Of a DNA stretch of 64,000 bases, positions 1 through 10,790 are shown one piece after another (within the stretch, counting starts at the first letter, position 1; each line of letters opens with the position of its first letter). The notes beneath the pieces were generated by a model that saw nothing but the letters and a program-made list of their open reading frames with translations, ran no database searches and had not been told where the DNA came from. The DNA is from Castanea sativa. Its lineage: Eukaryota > Streptophyta > Magnoliopsida > Fagales > Fagaceae. Position numbers and translations under genes: made by a program. Location of the stretch: positions 28,854,001 to 28,918,000 of the forward strand of contig NC_134021.1 in the NCBI RefSeq assembly GCF_040712315.1, read 5' to 3'.

Positions 1-445
1 AGTAACTTCTTATAAAGAAAATTAGACACTCGGTCACTTTTTCATATGTTCTCTATGTATTCTCTTATGTGACAGCTTCTAAAATAAGCCTTATATATGT
101 CTAGGGTTGTGAGAAAAGAAACCCTACACATACACATCAGCTTAGGCCAAAAATCAAATTTGGAAATTCTGATTTCGTAGATCTCGACAAATTTTCTGTT
201 GAGCTTTTTTTGAGCTTCTGTTGAGATTCTGTTGAGATTTGATGAACAATATTTCTTCACTCGATAGATTTTCTGTCAAGCTTCTGTCGGGATTCTGTCC
301 AGCTTTAATGAACAGTTTTTCTTCATTTGTTTCTTGGTCTAATCTTCATGACTTTAATACTTGGCTTGAACAACATGTTTCTTGAAGTACTAAACTCATT
401 TTAGATCTATCCAATTACAAGTAAAGCTTCACATATGTCCTACCA
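1..445 (-). repeat. 3' LTR (partial) of the gag-only Copia element
   Basis: This stretch repeats 4898-5334 (both hold AGTAACTTCTTATA, the TCGACA/TCTGTCGAGC-rich block and an end close to CACATATGTCCTA). It lacks a stretch of about 60 bp present near the right end of the other copy. On the minus strand this is the 3' LTR; it begins at 445, next to the polypurine tract. Confidence 0.85.
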
Positions 446-460
446 ATCTCCCCCTTTTGC
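446..460 (-). other. Polypurine tract of the gag-only Copia element
   Basis: Read on the minus strand the sequence is GCAAAAGGGGGAGAT directly before the LTR start. This is the usual position and composition of the plus-strand priming site of LTR retrotransposons. Confidence 0.8.
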
Positions 461-2499
461 AATTCATGACAAAATCATAACAAACAAATGAATTATGAGA
501 GAAGTCATAAATCACTAAATTCATAATCACTTGTTGAATACAATAAAATCTAATCCTAACAGAAACTTTTGAAAAGCTTTGCAAGAAGAGAGTTCATAAT
601 ATAATAGATTTTGACAACTTGTCTTTTTGAAACACTTCAAATAAAACTCATCAAGGCATCTTAATGTGAAACAGAAATAAAAGATTTCATACATAAAGAA
701 ATATGTGTATAAAGAAAGAAAAGAAATAACACATGTAGAGATAGGTGAAGAAGACATACATCATATATATATCAAAGATAAGCACAATGTATGTAAAAAT
801 AGTTACAAGACATGTGTACAAGAAGTTAAAAGAAACTCCTAAAACAAAAGTAGGTAAGCACTCCCCCTAACAAGATGAAACACAACTCACCCTTACAGAG
901 GCATGTATTTCTCCCCTTAACATGTAGAATCTTAAAAAGAGACCACAATTTCTCCTCATTTTTGTCATGATTGACAAATGGTACAAGAGCTATAAAACTT
1001 CATCCGAGAATCATAAAGATGATCAAGGGGGCACAAGGAATCCATAAAAATGCATGAATATAATGAAACAAGATGTTATAGATGACAAGAGAATAGAAAG
1101 ATGCAAAACATGTGAACAACAATGCATGCAAGAGGGTCTCAACAGATCCAGAAGCTGTTGAGCTGCTATCGAGCAGAAGCCAACCTCGATGGATCGAGAA
1201 GCTGTAGAGGATGAATCGATCAAATAGAAAGTTTCTCGATGGATCAAGAAGCTATCGAAAACTACCAAAACAAAGTCCAGAAAGCTCGATGGATCTAGAT
1301 GGCATTAACTTCTGTCGAGCCAAGAAGAAAAATGGTCTCGATAGATAAGAATCTGTTGAGGATCTGTCGAACTTGAAGAAAATGAGTTTTTCAAAGAAGG
1401 GAAAAACACATAAAGATGAATGCATCAAGCAAGCAACTCAACCAAATATCCAATCAACATGTTAAGCTCTCAAAACATCTCTCAACATATATGCAAAATA
1501 TTCATAGATCCAAAACACACTACACAAGTCTAACCAATTTTATATTTCAAAAAACAAGTCAAGACAGTTTAGTGAGCATACATTAACACATGTATCCCTT
1601 GTGATGGACAAATTACATTGAACCTTCACATGTATCACAAGTAGCAAAGAATTTGCGTGTTGTGTGTGAAAACATTGCAAGATTGCACAAGTTTCTTATG
1701 TTATGACAATTTGAGATATATGAAAATCAATTTAATTCACACACAATCATAATTGCTTGATGGGAAGTATCACCTTCGAGGAACATCCTATAACTCTCAC
1801 ATCTCTTAGAAACACACTTGCAACCATATTTAAAAATATTTTGATTTTTTTTGCTTTTAATTTTTCTTTGCATATTTTTTCTTTTGAGCATATCATGCAT
1901 GGACATATATAAAGAGAGAAAAGAAATACCCAATAATATTAAGCCCAAAACATCACAATTTTGCTATGCTGAAGCATACAGATGTTATCACATAATTGGC
2001 GGGTTTTAGTGGTGAGATGATTATTTATACCTTTCTCTTAAGATTTTCTAGTCCTTCCCGTTAAAAAGAGTGATATGAGTGTTAAGTATAGGAGATTACT
2101 TAATTGTACTCATCACAAACATGATCCATAAAAGCTCACTTGCTTAGTTGTCCATTGAGATGCTCATTTAAGTTACAAGAGATACAAAGTTTAGAAAATT
2201 TTGTTTCAATGGCCATCTAAGGTACACAAGTACCAATATACACAAACACACACTATTTTTGTATTTTTCTGATTTTTATTTATTTATTTATTTTGAAAAA
2301 AAAAACAAAATAAAAACTAAACAACCAAACAAAAACAGACAAACAATATAAAAACATGAAAGAAAAAAAGATGCAAATGCATGAAAGTATGATTCCAAAA
2401 ACGGATAAGAAATCAAGCAAGAAAGTCCTACTTTAGATAGAAAGAATTAAAGTATAGGACGGATAGAAAAGACAATTAAGTCTTAGACTTCTTTCTCAC
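461..2499 (-). other. Non-coding 3' internal region of the gag-only element
   Basis: About 2 kb without a credible reading frame. It is AT-rich and has a block at 1140-1380 where short TCGATGGATC, CTGTCGA and TCTCGAT motifs recur, like the motifs in the LTRs of the same element. Other parts (for example 2220-2345) are low-complexity A/T tracts. A Copia element would carry pol here; nothing of pol is visible. Confidence 0.6.
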
Positions 2500-4317
2500 T
2501 CATATAACACGAGTCTTTGGCTGTAAAAATGAAAAGACACATGTCTTAGTATGTCTATTAAAGGACATAGAAGAATTATAATTCTCCTGAAATTGAGTTA
2601 AAAAACTCAAAAATTTTAATAACTCTCCAAACAAAGGTGTAGTTCCTAGAGAAGAAACTTGTGACCGTTTGAACACTTGCTTTTGAGGATACAATTTAAA
2701 GCAATTAGGACGAATGTGTCTAGAAACACCACAATAGTGACAAATATGAATAGTTTTAGGACTACTAGACTTCCTAGAGTGAGGTCTAACAAAGGATTTA
2801 GAATTAGAAAAATTAGTTATGGATTTCATATCTTTATTACCTTTCTCAAATTAGGGCACAAAGATAGTCTATGTCCAGAAGCCGTGGAAGAGGAGGGCCG
2901 GAGGAAACAATATATCCTAAGCCAATCTTATCAAAGCTAGGCTTTTTAGCACTAAATACCTCATCAAGCTTTGCACTAGACATCCTCTCTATTTGAGTTC
3001 TAGCTTGACTAAACTTAACCTTGAGATTCTTGGCCTTCTTTTCTAATGAGGTGTTCTTTAGAATAAAAGTCTCAACTAACCTTGTAGTTTCATCTACTTT
3101 GACTAACAGTTCAGCTTTTTCAGTTTTTGCCTCATTAAGCGCTTTTCTACAAAGATGAGAAATCTTTTCAGATTTTATAAATTTAGTGCATACCTTATCA
3201 TAGGCTTCCTGAAGGGTTAACTTCTTAGGTACTTCATCATCAGAAAAATCCTTACTGTCATTAGTACTCTCCATAATCACCTTATCAGTTGTGGCAGCAA
3301 AAGCCATAAAGTGACCACATTCATCCACATACTCATCAAAAGAGTTCTCAATATCACTCTAGGTAGCAACCAACCCTTTATCTTTTGACTTCTTGGTATT
3401 TTCCTTCATAAGATAGTTTAAGCACTCTATTTTCATATGACCAAAACCTTTACACTCATGGCATTGGATTAGGGGTTTCTCATTCTTGCCATTCCTAGAG
3501 GATTTAGATTTCCTAGGACGTTTGTCCTTATCATTTTTCCAATATTGAAGAAGTTTGATAATCTTATTAGCTATGAAGGTTAGATCTTTATCATCATCTT
3601 CATCTTCATTTTCACTTTCGTCTTTATCTTTAGAGTCATCAATCTTTTCCTCTATACCCTTAAGAGCCAAGTTTCTATTCTTTCCATCTTTTCCCATTAA
3701 ACCTAATCACATCTCATAAGTTTGAAGGTTCCCTACAAGCTCAATCAAAGGAATTTGATTAACCTCCTTCACTTCTTCAATGACAATGATCTTGGCATAG
3801 AGTCTTTCAGGTAAGGACCTAAGGATTTTCCTAACAATTTTGGATTCTGCTATAGATTCTCCAAGGTTGAAGCCCAAATTCACAATATCCTTAAATTTAG
3901 CATGAACTTATCAAATGTCTCATCCTTCTCCATCCTTATTTCTTTAAAACTACTAGTGAGTCTTTGAAGTTTTACAGTCTTTATTGTCTTGGTACCTTCA
4001 TAGGTGGTCTCAAGAATGGTTCATGCTTCCTTGGCGACTTCTGTGGATGATATTTTCTTGAATTCCTCATTGGTCACCCTACAAAACAAAGCATTCAAGG
4101 CCCTACTATTGAAATTTGCCACTATGATTGTTGCTTCATCCCAATCGACCGGCGCTTCATTTGGCTTAATCCAACCAACTTCAACAACTTGCCATACTTT
4201 TTCACCTAAAGCCTGCAAAAAAGCTTTCATACAAATTTTCCAGTATGCAGAATTAGTGCCATCAAATAAAGGAGGAATCAAAAGAGATTGTCCACGATCC
4301 ATGACAATAGGGGTCAA
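2500..4317 (-). pseudogene. Copia-type gag polyprotein, broken, two CCHC knuckles
   Basis: Read in the minus direction, four consecutive frames (4317-4021, 3697-3359, 3328-2846, 2829-2500) give one gag-like protein broken by stops and frameshifts. The start MTPIVMDRG and the segment with LFDGTNSAYWKICMKAF match the DUF4219/UBN2 type of Copia gag; the weakly open stretch 4020-3700 continues the UBN2 part. A first zinc knuckle, CHECKGFGHMKIEC, lies near 3440-3480. An acidic linker follows, then a coiled-coil-like region (lysine/glutamate rich, 3300-2960), and a second knuckle, CHYCGVSRHIRPNC, near 2710-2750. Gag packages element RNA; here it cannot be translated in full. No pol domain follows. 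Confidence 0.8.
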
Positions 4318-4356
4318 GGATCACACTCAGGAAATTAATCCAATTTGAATGTACTT

Positions 4357-4368
4357 GCTCTGATACCA
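4357..4368 (-). other. Primer-binding site (initiator Met-tRNA type)
   Basis: The minus strand reads TGGTATCAGAGC two bases inside the LTR edge. This is the standard plant Copia primer-binding site complementary to the 3' end of initiator methionine tRNA, and it fixes the orientation of the element as minus. Confidence 0.9.
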
Positions 4369-4370
4369 CT

Positions 4371-5334
4371 TGTTGGAAAATTTAGACTCCGGTAAATAAA
4401 ATTAACAAGTTTTAAATTCAAGTTGCTAATTGAATTTATTATGAATAAAACTTGTTAAAACAAACAAACATCAATATTATGTCAAAATCATGCACAGCGG
4501 AATAGTAAATAAGACAAGATATGATGACTTAGGAAAACCAATGAAACAAACTAGTTTCACAGTAAAAAATATGAGGGGAAACCTTCCCAAAAAGCAATTC
4601 ACTATAGTAAAGAGAAGTTTCAGATCTAGTACAAAACCTTTGTCCCTACACTCTACAATCTTTGTAGATGAACTTACAGCAGAACCTTCTACCGCTTCAG
4701 AACCTCTGAACTCTTCAATATATGAACGTCACCCTTTTGCACAAATCCTAGTACGTGACTAACCAATGATGCATGGATCCCAGTACGTGACTAACACACC
4801 AAGTTGAAGAATATATTGTTGGCTGCAAAGTTCTTCACTTTATAAACAATGAAGATCAAGAAGTACTTGGTTACAAAACCCTGAGGCGCAAAAGACGTAG
4901 TAACTTCTTATAGAGAGAATAAGACACTCGGTTACTTTTTCATATGTTCTCTATGTGTTCTCTTATGTGACGGCCTCTAAAATAAGTCTTATATATGTCT
5001 AGAGTTGTGAGAAAAAAAACCCTACACATACACATCAGCTTGGGCTGAAAATTAGATTTGAAAATTCTGATTTCGTAGATCTCGACAGATTTTCTGTCGA
5101 GCTTCTGTAGAGATTTAGTGAACAGCGAGATTCTGTCAAGTTTTAATGAACAACCTTTCTTTTCTTTTTTCTTGGTCCAATCTTCATGGCTTTAATACTT
5201 GGCTTGAACAATATGTTTCTTGAAGTACTAAACCCATCCTAGATCTACCCAATTACAAGTAAAGTGCGTTTTGTCAAATGATTAGCTAATCTTACAGAAC
5301 ATATGTTCTAATAAGCTCCACATATGTCCTAACA
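4371..5334 (-). repeat. 5' LTR of the gag-only Copia element
   Basis: 964 bp, bounded by TGTTGGAAAA on the left and CATATGTCCTAACA on the right (TG...CA). Similarity to 1-445 begins at about 4898. Its right two thirds also resemble the solo LTR at 50799-51835, sharing the GTACGTGACTAACCAA, GTTGGCTGCAAAG and CATATGTCCTAACA blocks, so both belong to one family. Confidence 0.85.
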
Positions 5335-5695
5335 CAATTTACTAAAGGAGACAATCCCCCTAAAAGGTGGTTGATTTAAAGCTGAGTTGCAAGGATAAAG
5401 ACCGACTGCCCATCTCAAAACTTCTGCCTCATTCTTAAGAGGTGGTGTTTGCTCCTTTGGAACAAGCAAATACCTAATCCCTCTAATCTCTAGTTACCGT
5501 AGAAATTATTGAGATGGAATGATTGATTGCTGCATCCTTATTGTTGAATATTAGCATTGATATACCATGTCAAACATGCTAGAATGGATGTGGGAGTATA
5601 AATTATAGAGCACAAGAACATAAGGGTTACGTGGTTCAACCTAATGGCTTACATCCAAAACTTTAAAGGTCTATATCTTTAATATATGTAAGAAT
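5335..5695. other. Spacer between two LTR elements, nothing identified
   Basis: 361 bp between the right edge of the gag-only Copia element and the left LTR of the Gypsy-type element. A stretch near 5610-5645 (AAGGGTTACGTGGTTCAACC) is the kind of sequence seen in plant LTR or TRIM leaders, but no second copy was found in the window. No reading frame is credible. Confidence 0.4.
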
Positions 5696-6192
5696 TGATG
5701 AAACGCGATTTTGCCTCTTTAGTACAATGGATATTTTAGAGATCCTGTTCACAAGAAACAAACAATGCAATGAAGACATCGGTGTGAGGTCCACCGTGGA
5801 GCCTCTGATGCTTAAGTTAGCTTATTTCTCATGGAACTAGAATAATTTGTATGTAGTTGAGCTTCTTTTACTTACTTGTTGTTTCTAGCTTTATATAGCC
5901 TCTCTGTGAGTAAATGCTATGTGCATATATCTTCTCAGGCATTATGGTAGAGCTGGAGGGTTAAATGGCTCGTCCTTATTCAATGTCTTGTAACGGTTGT
6001 GTAACGGCCAGCTTGAAGTGGTTGTAACAGTTGTGAGCTAGTGGCTAGAAAAAATTGTACGTCTGTTACACTTGTGCCATTTAAGTGAGGAATTTATAGG
6101 CATTAATGTGTATTTACGATCGTCCTTAGTAATAACGATCGTCTTTAGTAATGACGGTCACTTTATGGACGACTATTTTACACAACTCATCA
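5696..6192 (-). repeat. 3' LTR of the gag-only Gypsy/Tat element
   Basis: 497 bp, TGATGAAACGCG to AACTCATCA. It aligns with 9832-10305 over almost its whole length, sharing the blocks CCTGTTCACAAGAAACAAAC and CTTTATATAGCCTCT; the latter holds a TATA-like box. The right end abuts a polypurine tract when read on the minus strand. Confidence 0.8.
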
Positions 6193-6206
6193 GTTGCCCC
6201 CTTTAT
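6193..6206 (-). other. Polypurine tract of the Gypsy/Tat element
   Basis: The minus strand reads AATAAAGGGGGCAAC immediately before the LTR start TGATGAG. Confidence 0.7.
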
Positions 6207-6431
6207 TCCTTTGTCGACCTTTGTTTGAACGAGCATAGGAATGTAAAAGGTTTTTGGCGGTTCAATCTCTCCTTTGTGTACTGAGATTCTCGTCCCATCA
6301 CATTTAATGTTAGGCGATTTTCTTGTCTGGTGATTGACACGTGCCTTTTCTTCATTGGTTGAGTGTGTGAAGTTTTCTTAAGCTTCCCTCGCACCTTGGT
6401 TTTTGTTTTCTTTTTAGAAAAACTGCTTGTC

Positions 6432-7601
6432 AGTTTTTAACCATGCGAATTTAACATATGACATACTTTCTCTTTGAGAATTCGATTATCATAATGATTG
6501 TGCTCATCAGTTTTAAACCACGCGAATTTAATCATATAACTTACTCTCACTTTGAGAATTTGATCGTCATTATGATTGTGCTCGTCAGTTTTTAACCATG
6601 CGAATTTAATCATATGACTTACTCTCGCAATGAGAATTTAATCGTCATTATGATTATGGTTGTCGGTTTTTAACCATGCGAATTTAATCATATGACTTAC
6701 ACTCGCTTTGAAAATTTGATCGTCATTATGATTGTTCTCTTTGGTTTTTAACCATGTGAATTTAATCATATGACTTACACTCGCTTTGAGAATTTGATCG
6801 TCACTATAATTATGTTCGTCGGTTTTTAACCATGCGAATTTAATCATATGACTTACTCTCGCTTTGAGAATTTGATCTTCATTATGATTGTGCTCGTCAA
6901 TTTTTAACCATGTGAATTTAATCATATGAGTCACTCTCACTTTGAGAATTTGATCATCATTATGATTATGGTTGTCGGTTTTTAACCATACGAATTTAAT
7001 CATATGACTTACCCTCGCTTTGAAAATTTGATCGTCATTATGATTGTGCTCGTTGGTTTTTAACCATGCGAATTTAATCATATGACTTACACTCGCTTTG
7101 AGAATTTGATTGTCATTATAATTATATTCATCAATTTTTAAACATGCGAATTTAATCATATGACTTACTCTCGCTTTGAAAATTTGATCGTTATTATGAT
7201 TGTACTCGTCAGTTTTTAACCATGCGAATTTAATCATATGACTTACTCTTACTTTGAGAATTTGATCGTTATTATGATTGTGCTCGTCAGTTTTTAACCA
7301 TGCGAATTTAATCATATGACTTACTCTCGCTTTGAGAATTTGATCATCTTTATGATTATGGTTGTCGGTTTTTAACCATGCGAATTTAATCATATAACTT
7401 ACACTCGCTTTGAAAATCTGATTGTCATTATGATTGTGCTCATTGATATTTAACCATGCGAATTTAATCATATGACTTACACTCGCTTTGAGAATTTAAT
7501 TGTCATTATAATTATGTTCGTCGGTTTTTAACCATGCGAATTTAATCATATGACTTACTCTCGCTTTGAGAATTTGATCGTCATTATGATTGTACTTGTT
7601 C
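6432..7601. repeat. Tandem array, about 15 copies of a 78-bp unit
   Basis: The block TTAACCATGCGAATTTAATC recurs at steady 78-bp spacing (for example near 6600, 6678 and onward) to about 7600. Units differ by scattered point changes. Because 78 is a multiple of three, the minus strand stays open over 6638-7471 as 26-residue repeats (MIKFAWLKTD...); this is most simply a by-product of the period. The array lies between gag and the polypurine tract, the place where Tat/Ogre elements are known to gain tandem repeats that can seed satellites. Confidence 0.9.
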
Positions 7602-8530
7602 GAATTGAACTTTATGTGACGATTTTACTTTTATCGAGATTTTTATCGTCTACTTGGTTTTACTTGTTGGACTTCAATGATGGGCTTTCTTCTTGATTTT
7701 TTTTATTTATTTTGTATGGTAAATAACACTTTTAGATCTTTCAAGAGAACGACATTTATTCATGTGGGGAAAAATGTCCCCTTATTCATTCCTGCTTAGA
7801 AAACAATTTGATGATAGAAAATTGAAAATGTCATCTAACTAGCGATAATACCTCTTGAAGTGATCTACATTTCATGGATGAGGTAACCGTTTGCCGTTGA
7901 GTGATTCGAGGTAACAAGTTTCTCTTCTGGAATACTTGACGATCTTGTGTGAGCCTGCATATTTTCGTTGTCATTCTTTCGTCTGGGGGAACAATCCTTC
8001 TTCTCCTTCTTTTTGTGTTGAAACTTGTAGATTTCTTCCATCTTTCGCTTGCCATCTATTCCATTCGCAGTTAATGCACCCTCTTCATTTATGTACTTCT
8101 GGGCTTTAAACAGGAGGTTTGTCATTGTAGTTGGCGGAGTTTTCCCTAGAGAGAAGACAAGGTCAGGATTTTTCAACCCTGCTTGGAACGTTGTTATTAT
8201 CACCTGATCGTTTGTCTCGTCAATTTCTAACATTGCTTTGTTGAAGTGTTTTACATACTCTCTCAAGGTTTCCCATTCCTGTTGCTTCACAATTAGCAAG
8301 TATGAGGTTGGCATCTTATGGTGTTGGCCCCTAATGAAATGACGAACAAAAGAGTCGCTTAACTGCTCAAAGTTCGTGATAGATGCCGAAGGCAACTTGC
8401 TAAACCACATCCTTGCTGCTCTTATGAGGGTTGCTCGGAATGATCTGCAAATTACCTCGTCTAGGGTTTGCTGGGGGTTTAATATTGTCTTCAATGCCCT
8501 TATCTAATCTAGGCAAGAGAGTCAATCTTG

Positions 8531-8612
8531 TACGGGAGGTTGTACCGGTTTGATTAGTGAAACGATATATTTCGGTACCGATCAATACCAGTGTACCATT
8601 TCGGGTTTACCG

Positions 8613-8658
<46 letters not shown>

Positions 8659-9030
8659 AAATTAAAAGTTTACCATAAAATATTATCTCAATTCAGAACA
8701 AATTATTCATGATTTTAGACTTTAGCATCAATTAAAAGAAAAAAAAACATAATATAAAAAATAGAAAGCTTAATTGTTCATTGCATACTAAGAAAAAAAA
8801 ATAACAATAATATGTTAATGAACGTAAGTTACCATTCTGTCCCTAAAAATATTCAAAAATTACAAAACTAAAAAAAAAAAAAAAACTTTTTTTATGTACT
8901 GGTCGGTATGCTCAGTATTGGCCGGTATTTCCCGAAATCGGCCAATATTGCCGGTACGGCTGGTATTTAAATCGATACGAATCGTTGTTGTTTTGATACT
9001 GGTATATATATCGGTACGATATCAACCACA
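8531..9030. mobile_element. GGTACCG-rich insertion in gag, type unknown
   Basis: The gag coding sequence stops being recognisable between about 8531 and 9030 and then resumes. The insert has an AT-rich centre with an (AT)n tract at 8618-8652 and ends rich in CGGTAC/GGTATT motifs that are partly inverted relative to each other (GGTTGTACCGG on the left, CGGTACGATATCAACC on the right). It looks like a small terminal-inverted-repeat element, but no clean target-site duplication was found. Confidence 0.5.
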
Positions 9031-9134
9031 TTGGATTTAGGGGATCCTTAGTGCCATCGTAAACCTCTAACCGTGAGAGACGAAATTTGGGAGGCAAGGG
9101 ACACTCCAAAACGCTAGCAGTGAATGGTGAGTTT

Positions 9135-9686
9135 GTTCTCTTGATCATGCCATCAAGATTTATTTTTTTCTTTCCCTTCATGGCGTTTTTGACTTCGTCT
9201 AACTCCTTCCTCATGTTTTTCATCATCTGATCATTGCCATGAGTCAACTGTACGGTGTGCTTAGAAGTTTCTCTTCTGCTATTTCCAGGACTATGGGCTT
9301 TGTCATCTTTGTCATTGCGATTACGCTATGACTGTGACATATTTATGCCTACTGGACGCACTCTTCGCTTCAAGTCTTCATTTTGTTTCTTCAATTCTTG
9401 CACATTGGCTGTTCTCTTGATCATGCCATCAAGATTTATTTTTGTCTTTCCCTTCATGGCGTTTTTGACTTCGTCTAACTCCTTCCTCATGTTTTTCATC
9501 ATCTGATCATTGCCATGAGTCGACTGTACGGTGTGTGTAGAAGTTTCTCTTCTGCTATTTCCAGGACTATGGGCTTTGTCATCTTTGTCATTGCGATTAC
9601 GCTGTGACTGTGACATATTTATGCCTACTGGATGCACTCTTCGCTTCAAGTCTTCATTTTGTTTCTTCAATTCTTGCACATTGGCT
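9135..9686 (-). repeat. 276-bp in-frame tandem duplication within gag
   Basis: 9135-9410 and 9411-9686 are nearly identical direct repeats (both run from a GTTCTCTTGATC-type start to GCACATTGGCT). The unit is 276 bp, exactly 92 codons, so the gag frame is kept across the junction. Few differences separate the copies, which suggests a fairly recent event. It duplicates the coiled-coil and arginine-rich part of the gag N-terminus. Confidence 0.85.
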
Positions 9687-9814
9687 ATTAGTGCTTGGAT
9701 TTGTTGAGCCATCACGATCGGGTTCGGCGGCGCAGTTGTGGTTGAGTCCATCGGTTCTAAGGAACTTAGTTAGTAGAGAATTCAATGGCTTATTGATTGA
9801 TAGCCTACCATTCT

Positions 9815-9831
9815 CACAAACAACGCCAAAC
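9815..9831 (-). other. Candidate primer-binding site of the Gypsy/Tat element
   Basis: The minus strand directly after the LTR end reads GTTTGGCGTTGTTTGTG. The TGGCG start resembles the Asp-tRNA type site common in plant Gypsy elements, with differences. Position supports it more than sequence. Confidence 0.45.
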
Positions 9832-10305
9832 TGATGAAACGTGATTTCACCTTGTTTGTATGTTCCCCGTTAGTACGATAAACGGTCTGGAGATCCTGTT
9901 CACAAGAAACAAACAATGCAATGAAGACACCAGTGTAGGGTCCACAGGGGAGCCTTTAATGCTTAACTTATTTCTCGTGGAACTAGAATAATCTGTATGT
10001 AATTGAGCTTCTTTTACTTACTTGTTGCTTCTGACTTTATATAGCCTCTTTCTAAGTAAATGTTCTATGCATTTATCTTTTAAGGCATTATGGTTGAGCT
10101 GGAGGGTTAAATGGCTCATTTAATAGTCATTTAATCTCCCCATTCAATGTCTTGCAATGCCTATGTAACAGTCAGCTTGAGATAGCTGTAACAGTTGTGG
10201 GCTGGTGGTTGGAAAATGCTATACATTACACATGTGCCATTTAAGTAAGGAATTTATTTTGGGCATTAATGCATGCTTACGATCATCCTTAGTAAGGAAT
10301 TTACA
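9832..10305 (-). repeat. 5' LTR of the Gypsy/Tat element, outer end lost
   Basis: Aligned with 5696-6192 from TGATGAAACGTG onward; similarity fades after CCTTAGTAA near 10292. The last 60 bp seen in the other LTR are missing or diverged here, so the outer edge and any target-site duplication are lost. Confidence 0.7.
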
Positions 10306-10482
10306 CTTGCACTTGTCAAGAATGTAGTACAAATCCTGTGTTATAATAAACTATAATATGGTTATATATAGTAGGCTAGACCCTAGAGTAATAGAATTCT
10401 AGAGCAAGTAAGAAATTTGGCTTACACATGTAAAAGGATTGTGTTTGAGCATATTACATTAGGCTAACATATCTTTAACTGT
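10306..10482. other. Unassigned, possible LTR fragment
   Basis: On the minus strand this reads TGTTAGCCTAATG... with a TATATATAACC box further in, like the start of an LTR. No second copy in the window supports this. Confidence 0.25.
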
Positions 10483-10572
10483 CATTAATTTTGAGAACGC
10501 CTTCAGCTGGTTTGGACCAATGAATTGACCCTCTGGACACTACCTCATTAAGTTGTAGCTGCCTCATTTAGA
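10483..10572 (-). pseudogene. Fragment of LINE-type RT tail (linker before RNase H)
   Basis: The minus strand encodes SIHWSKPAEGVLKIND in one frame. W-S-K-P-x-x-G-x-x-K-I-N is the typical lead-in to the RVT_3 RNase H-like domain at the end of plant non-LTR retrotransposon pol. The expected VDGS continuation is missing because the frame runs into unrelated sequence at about 10480. Short and isolated, so only a remnant. Confidence 0.45.
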
Positions 10573-10790
10573 ATGCTCTGCAAAGGCGAAGGAGAGTCTT
10601 GATTTTAGATCCTACGGGCTTGGCATTACTCCTTAAAATAATCCTTTATTCCTAACCTTCTAAATATGATCACAAAGGATTGCCCCGAACAAGAGAAACT
10701 CATCTCCAATGATCCCTAGTGTTTAGGCCCTTAGGAGGGTTCAGTAGGAAGCTAATAAAGTGTGAAAGGCTTGGGAAACTAAAATCTAGG
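10573..10790. other. Unassigned spacer
   Basis: No reading frame, repeat partner or recognisable motif was found between the LINE remnant and the MITE-like element that follows. Confidence 0.4.

Larger units (their letters stand above)
1..5334 (-). mobile_element. Gag-only Copia-type LTR retrotransposon (TR-GAG-like), left end cut by window
   Basis: Two related direct copies (1-445 and 4371-5334) flank an internal region of 3925 bp. On the minus strand the order is LTR, primer-binding site, gag with CCHC knuckles, about 2 kb without coding capacity, polypurine tract, LTR. No protease, integrase or reverse transcriptase motif was found inside, so the element looks non-autonomous and would have needed pol proteins in trans. 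The left LTR is cut by the window edge, so the target-site duplication cannot be checked; the right flank begins CAATT. Confidence 0.85.
7831..9751 (-). pseudogene. Gypsy/Tat gag, broken
   Basis: The start at 9751 (MDSTTTAPPNPIVMAQQ) is followed by a coiled-coil-like region (ALIANVQELKKQNEDLKRRV), then, after the duplication, the core entry YDGTKDPLNP near 9050. The core resumes left of an insertion with ICRSFRATLIRAARMWFSKL near 8400-8450, the signature of Retrotrans_gag (PF03732), and runs with EYVKHFNKAMLEI to a lysine-rich tail that ends near 7865. No zinc knuckle or protease follows. Gag forms the virus-like particle; here it is interrupted at 8531-9030. Confidence 0.8.
5696..10305 (-). 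mobile_element. Gag-only Gypsy/Tat-type LTR element with internal satellite array
   Basis: Direct repeats 5696-6192 and 9832-about 10305 are the two LTRs. In minus-strand order the element has the 5' LTR (truncated), a candidate primer-binding site, gag (9751-7831), a 78-bp tandem array (7601-6432), a polypurine tract and the 3' LTR. There is no protease, RT or integrase. The gag type and the tandem repeats just upstream of the 3' LTR fit the Tat/Ogre lineage of Gypsy elements. The gag is further interrupted by a 500-bp insertion and enlarged by an in-frame duplication. Confidence 0.75.

Noticed and set aside
6638..7471. 277-codon minus-strand frame with 26-residue repeats as a real gene
   Set aside because: It follows from a tandem unit of 78 bp and lacks any start context or domain; kept as an observation only.
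6432..7601. CRISPR-like array
   Set aside because: Units are contiguous diverged 78-bp repeats without spacers, and the DNA is plant nuclear.
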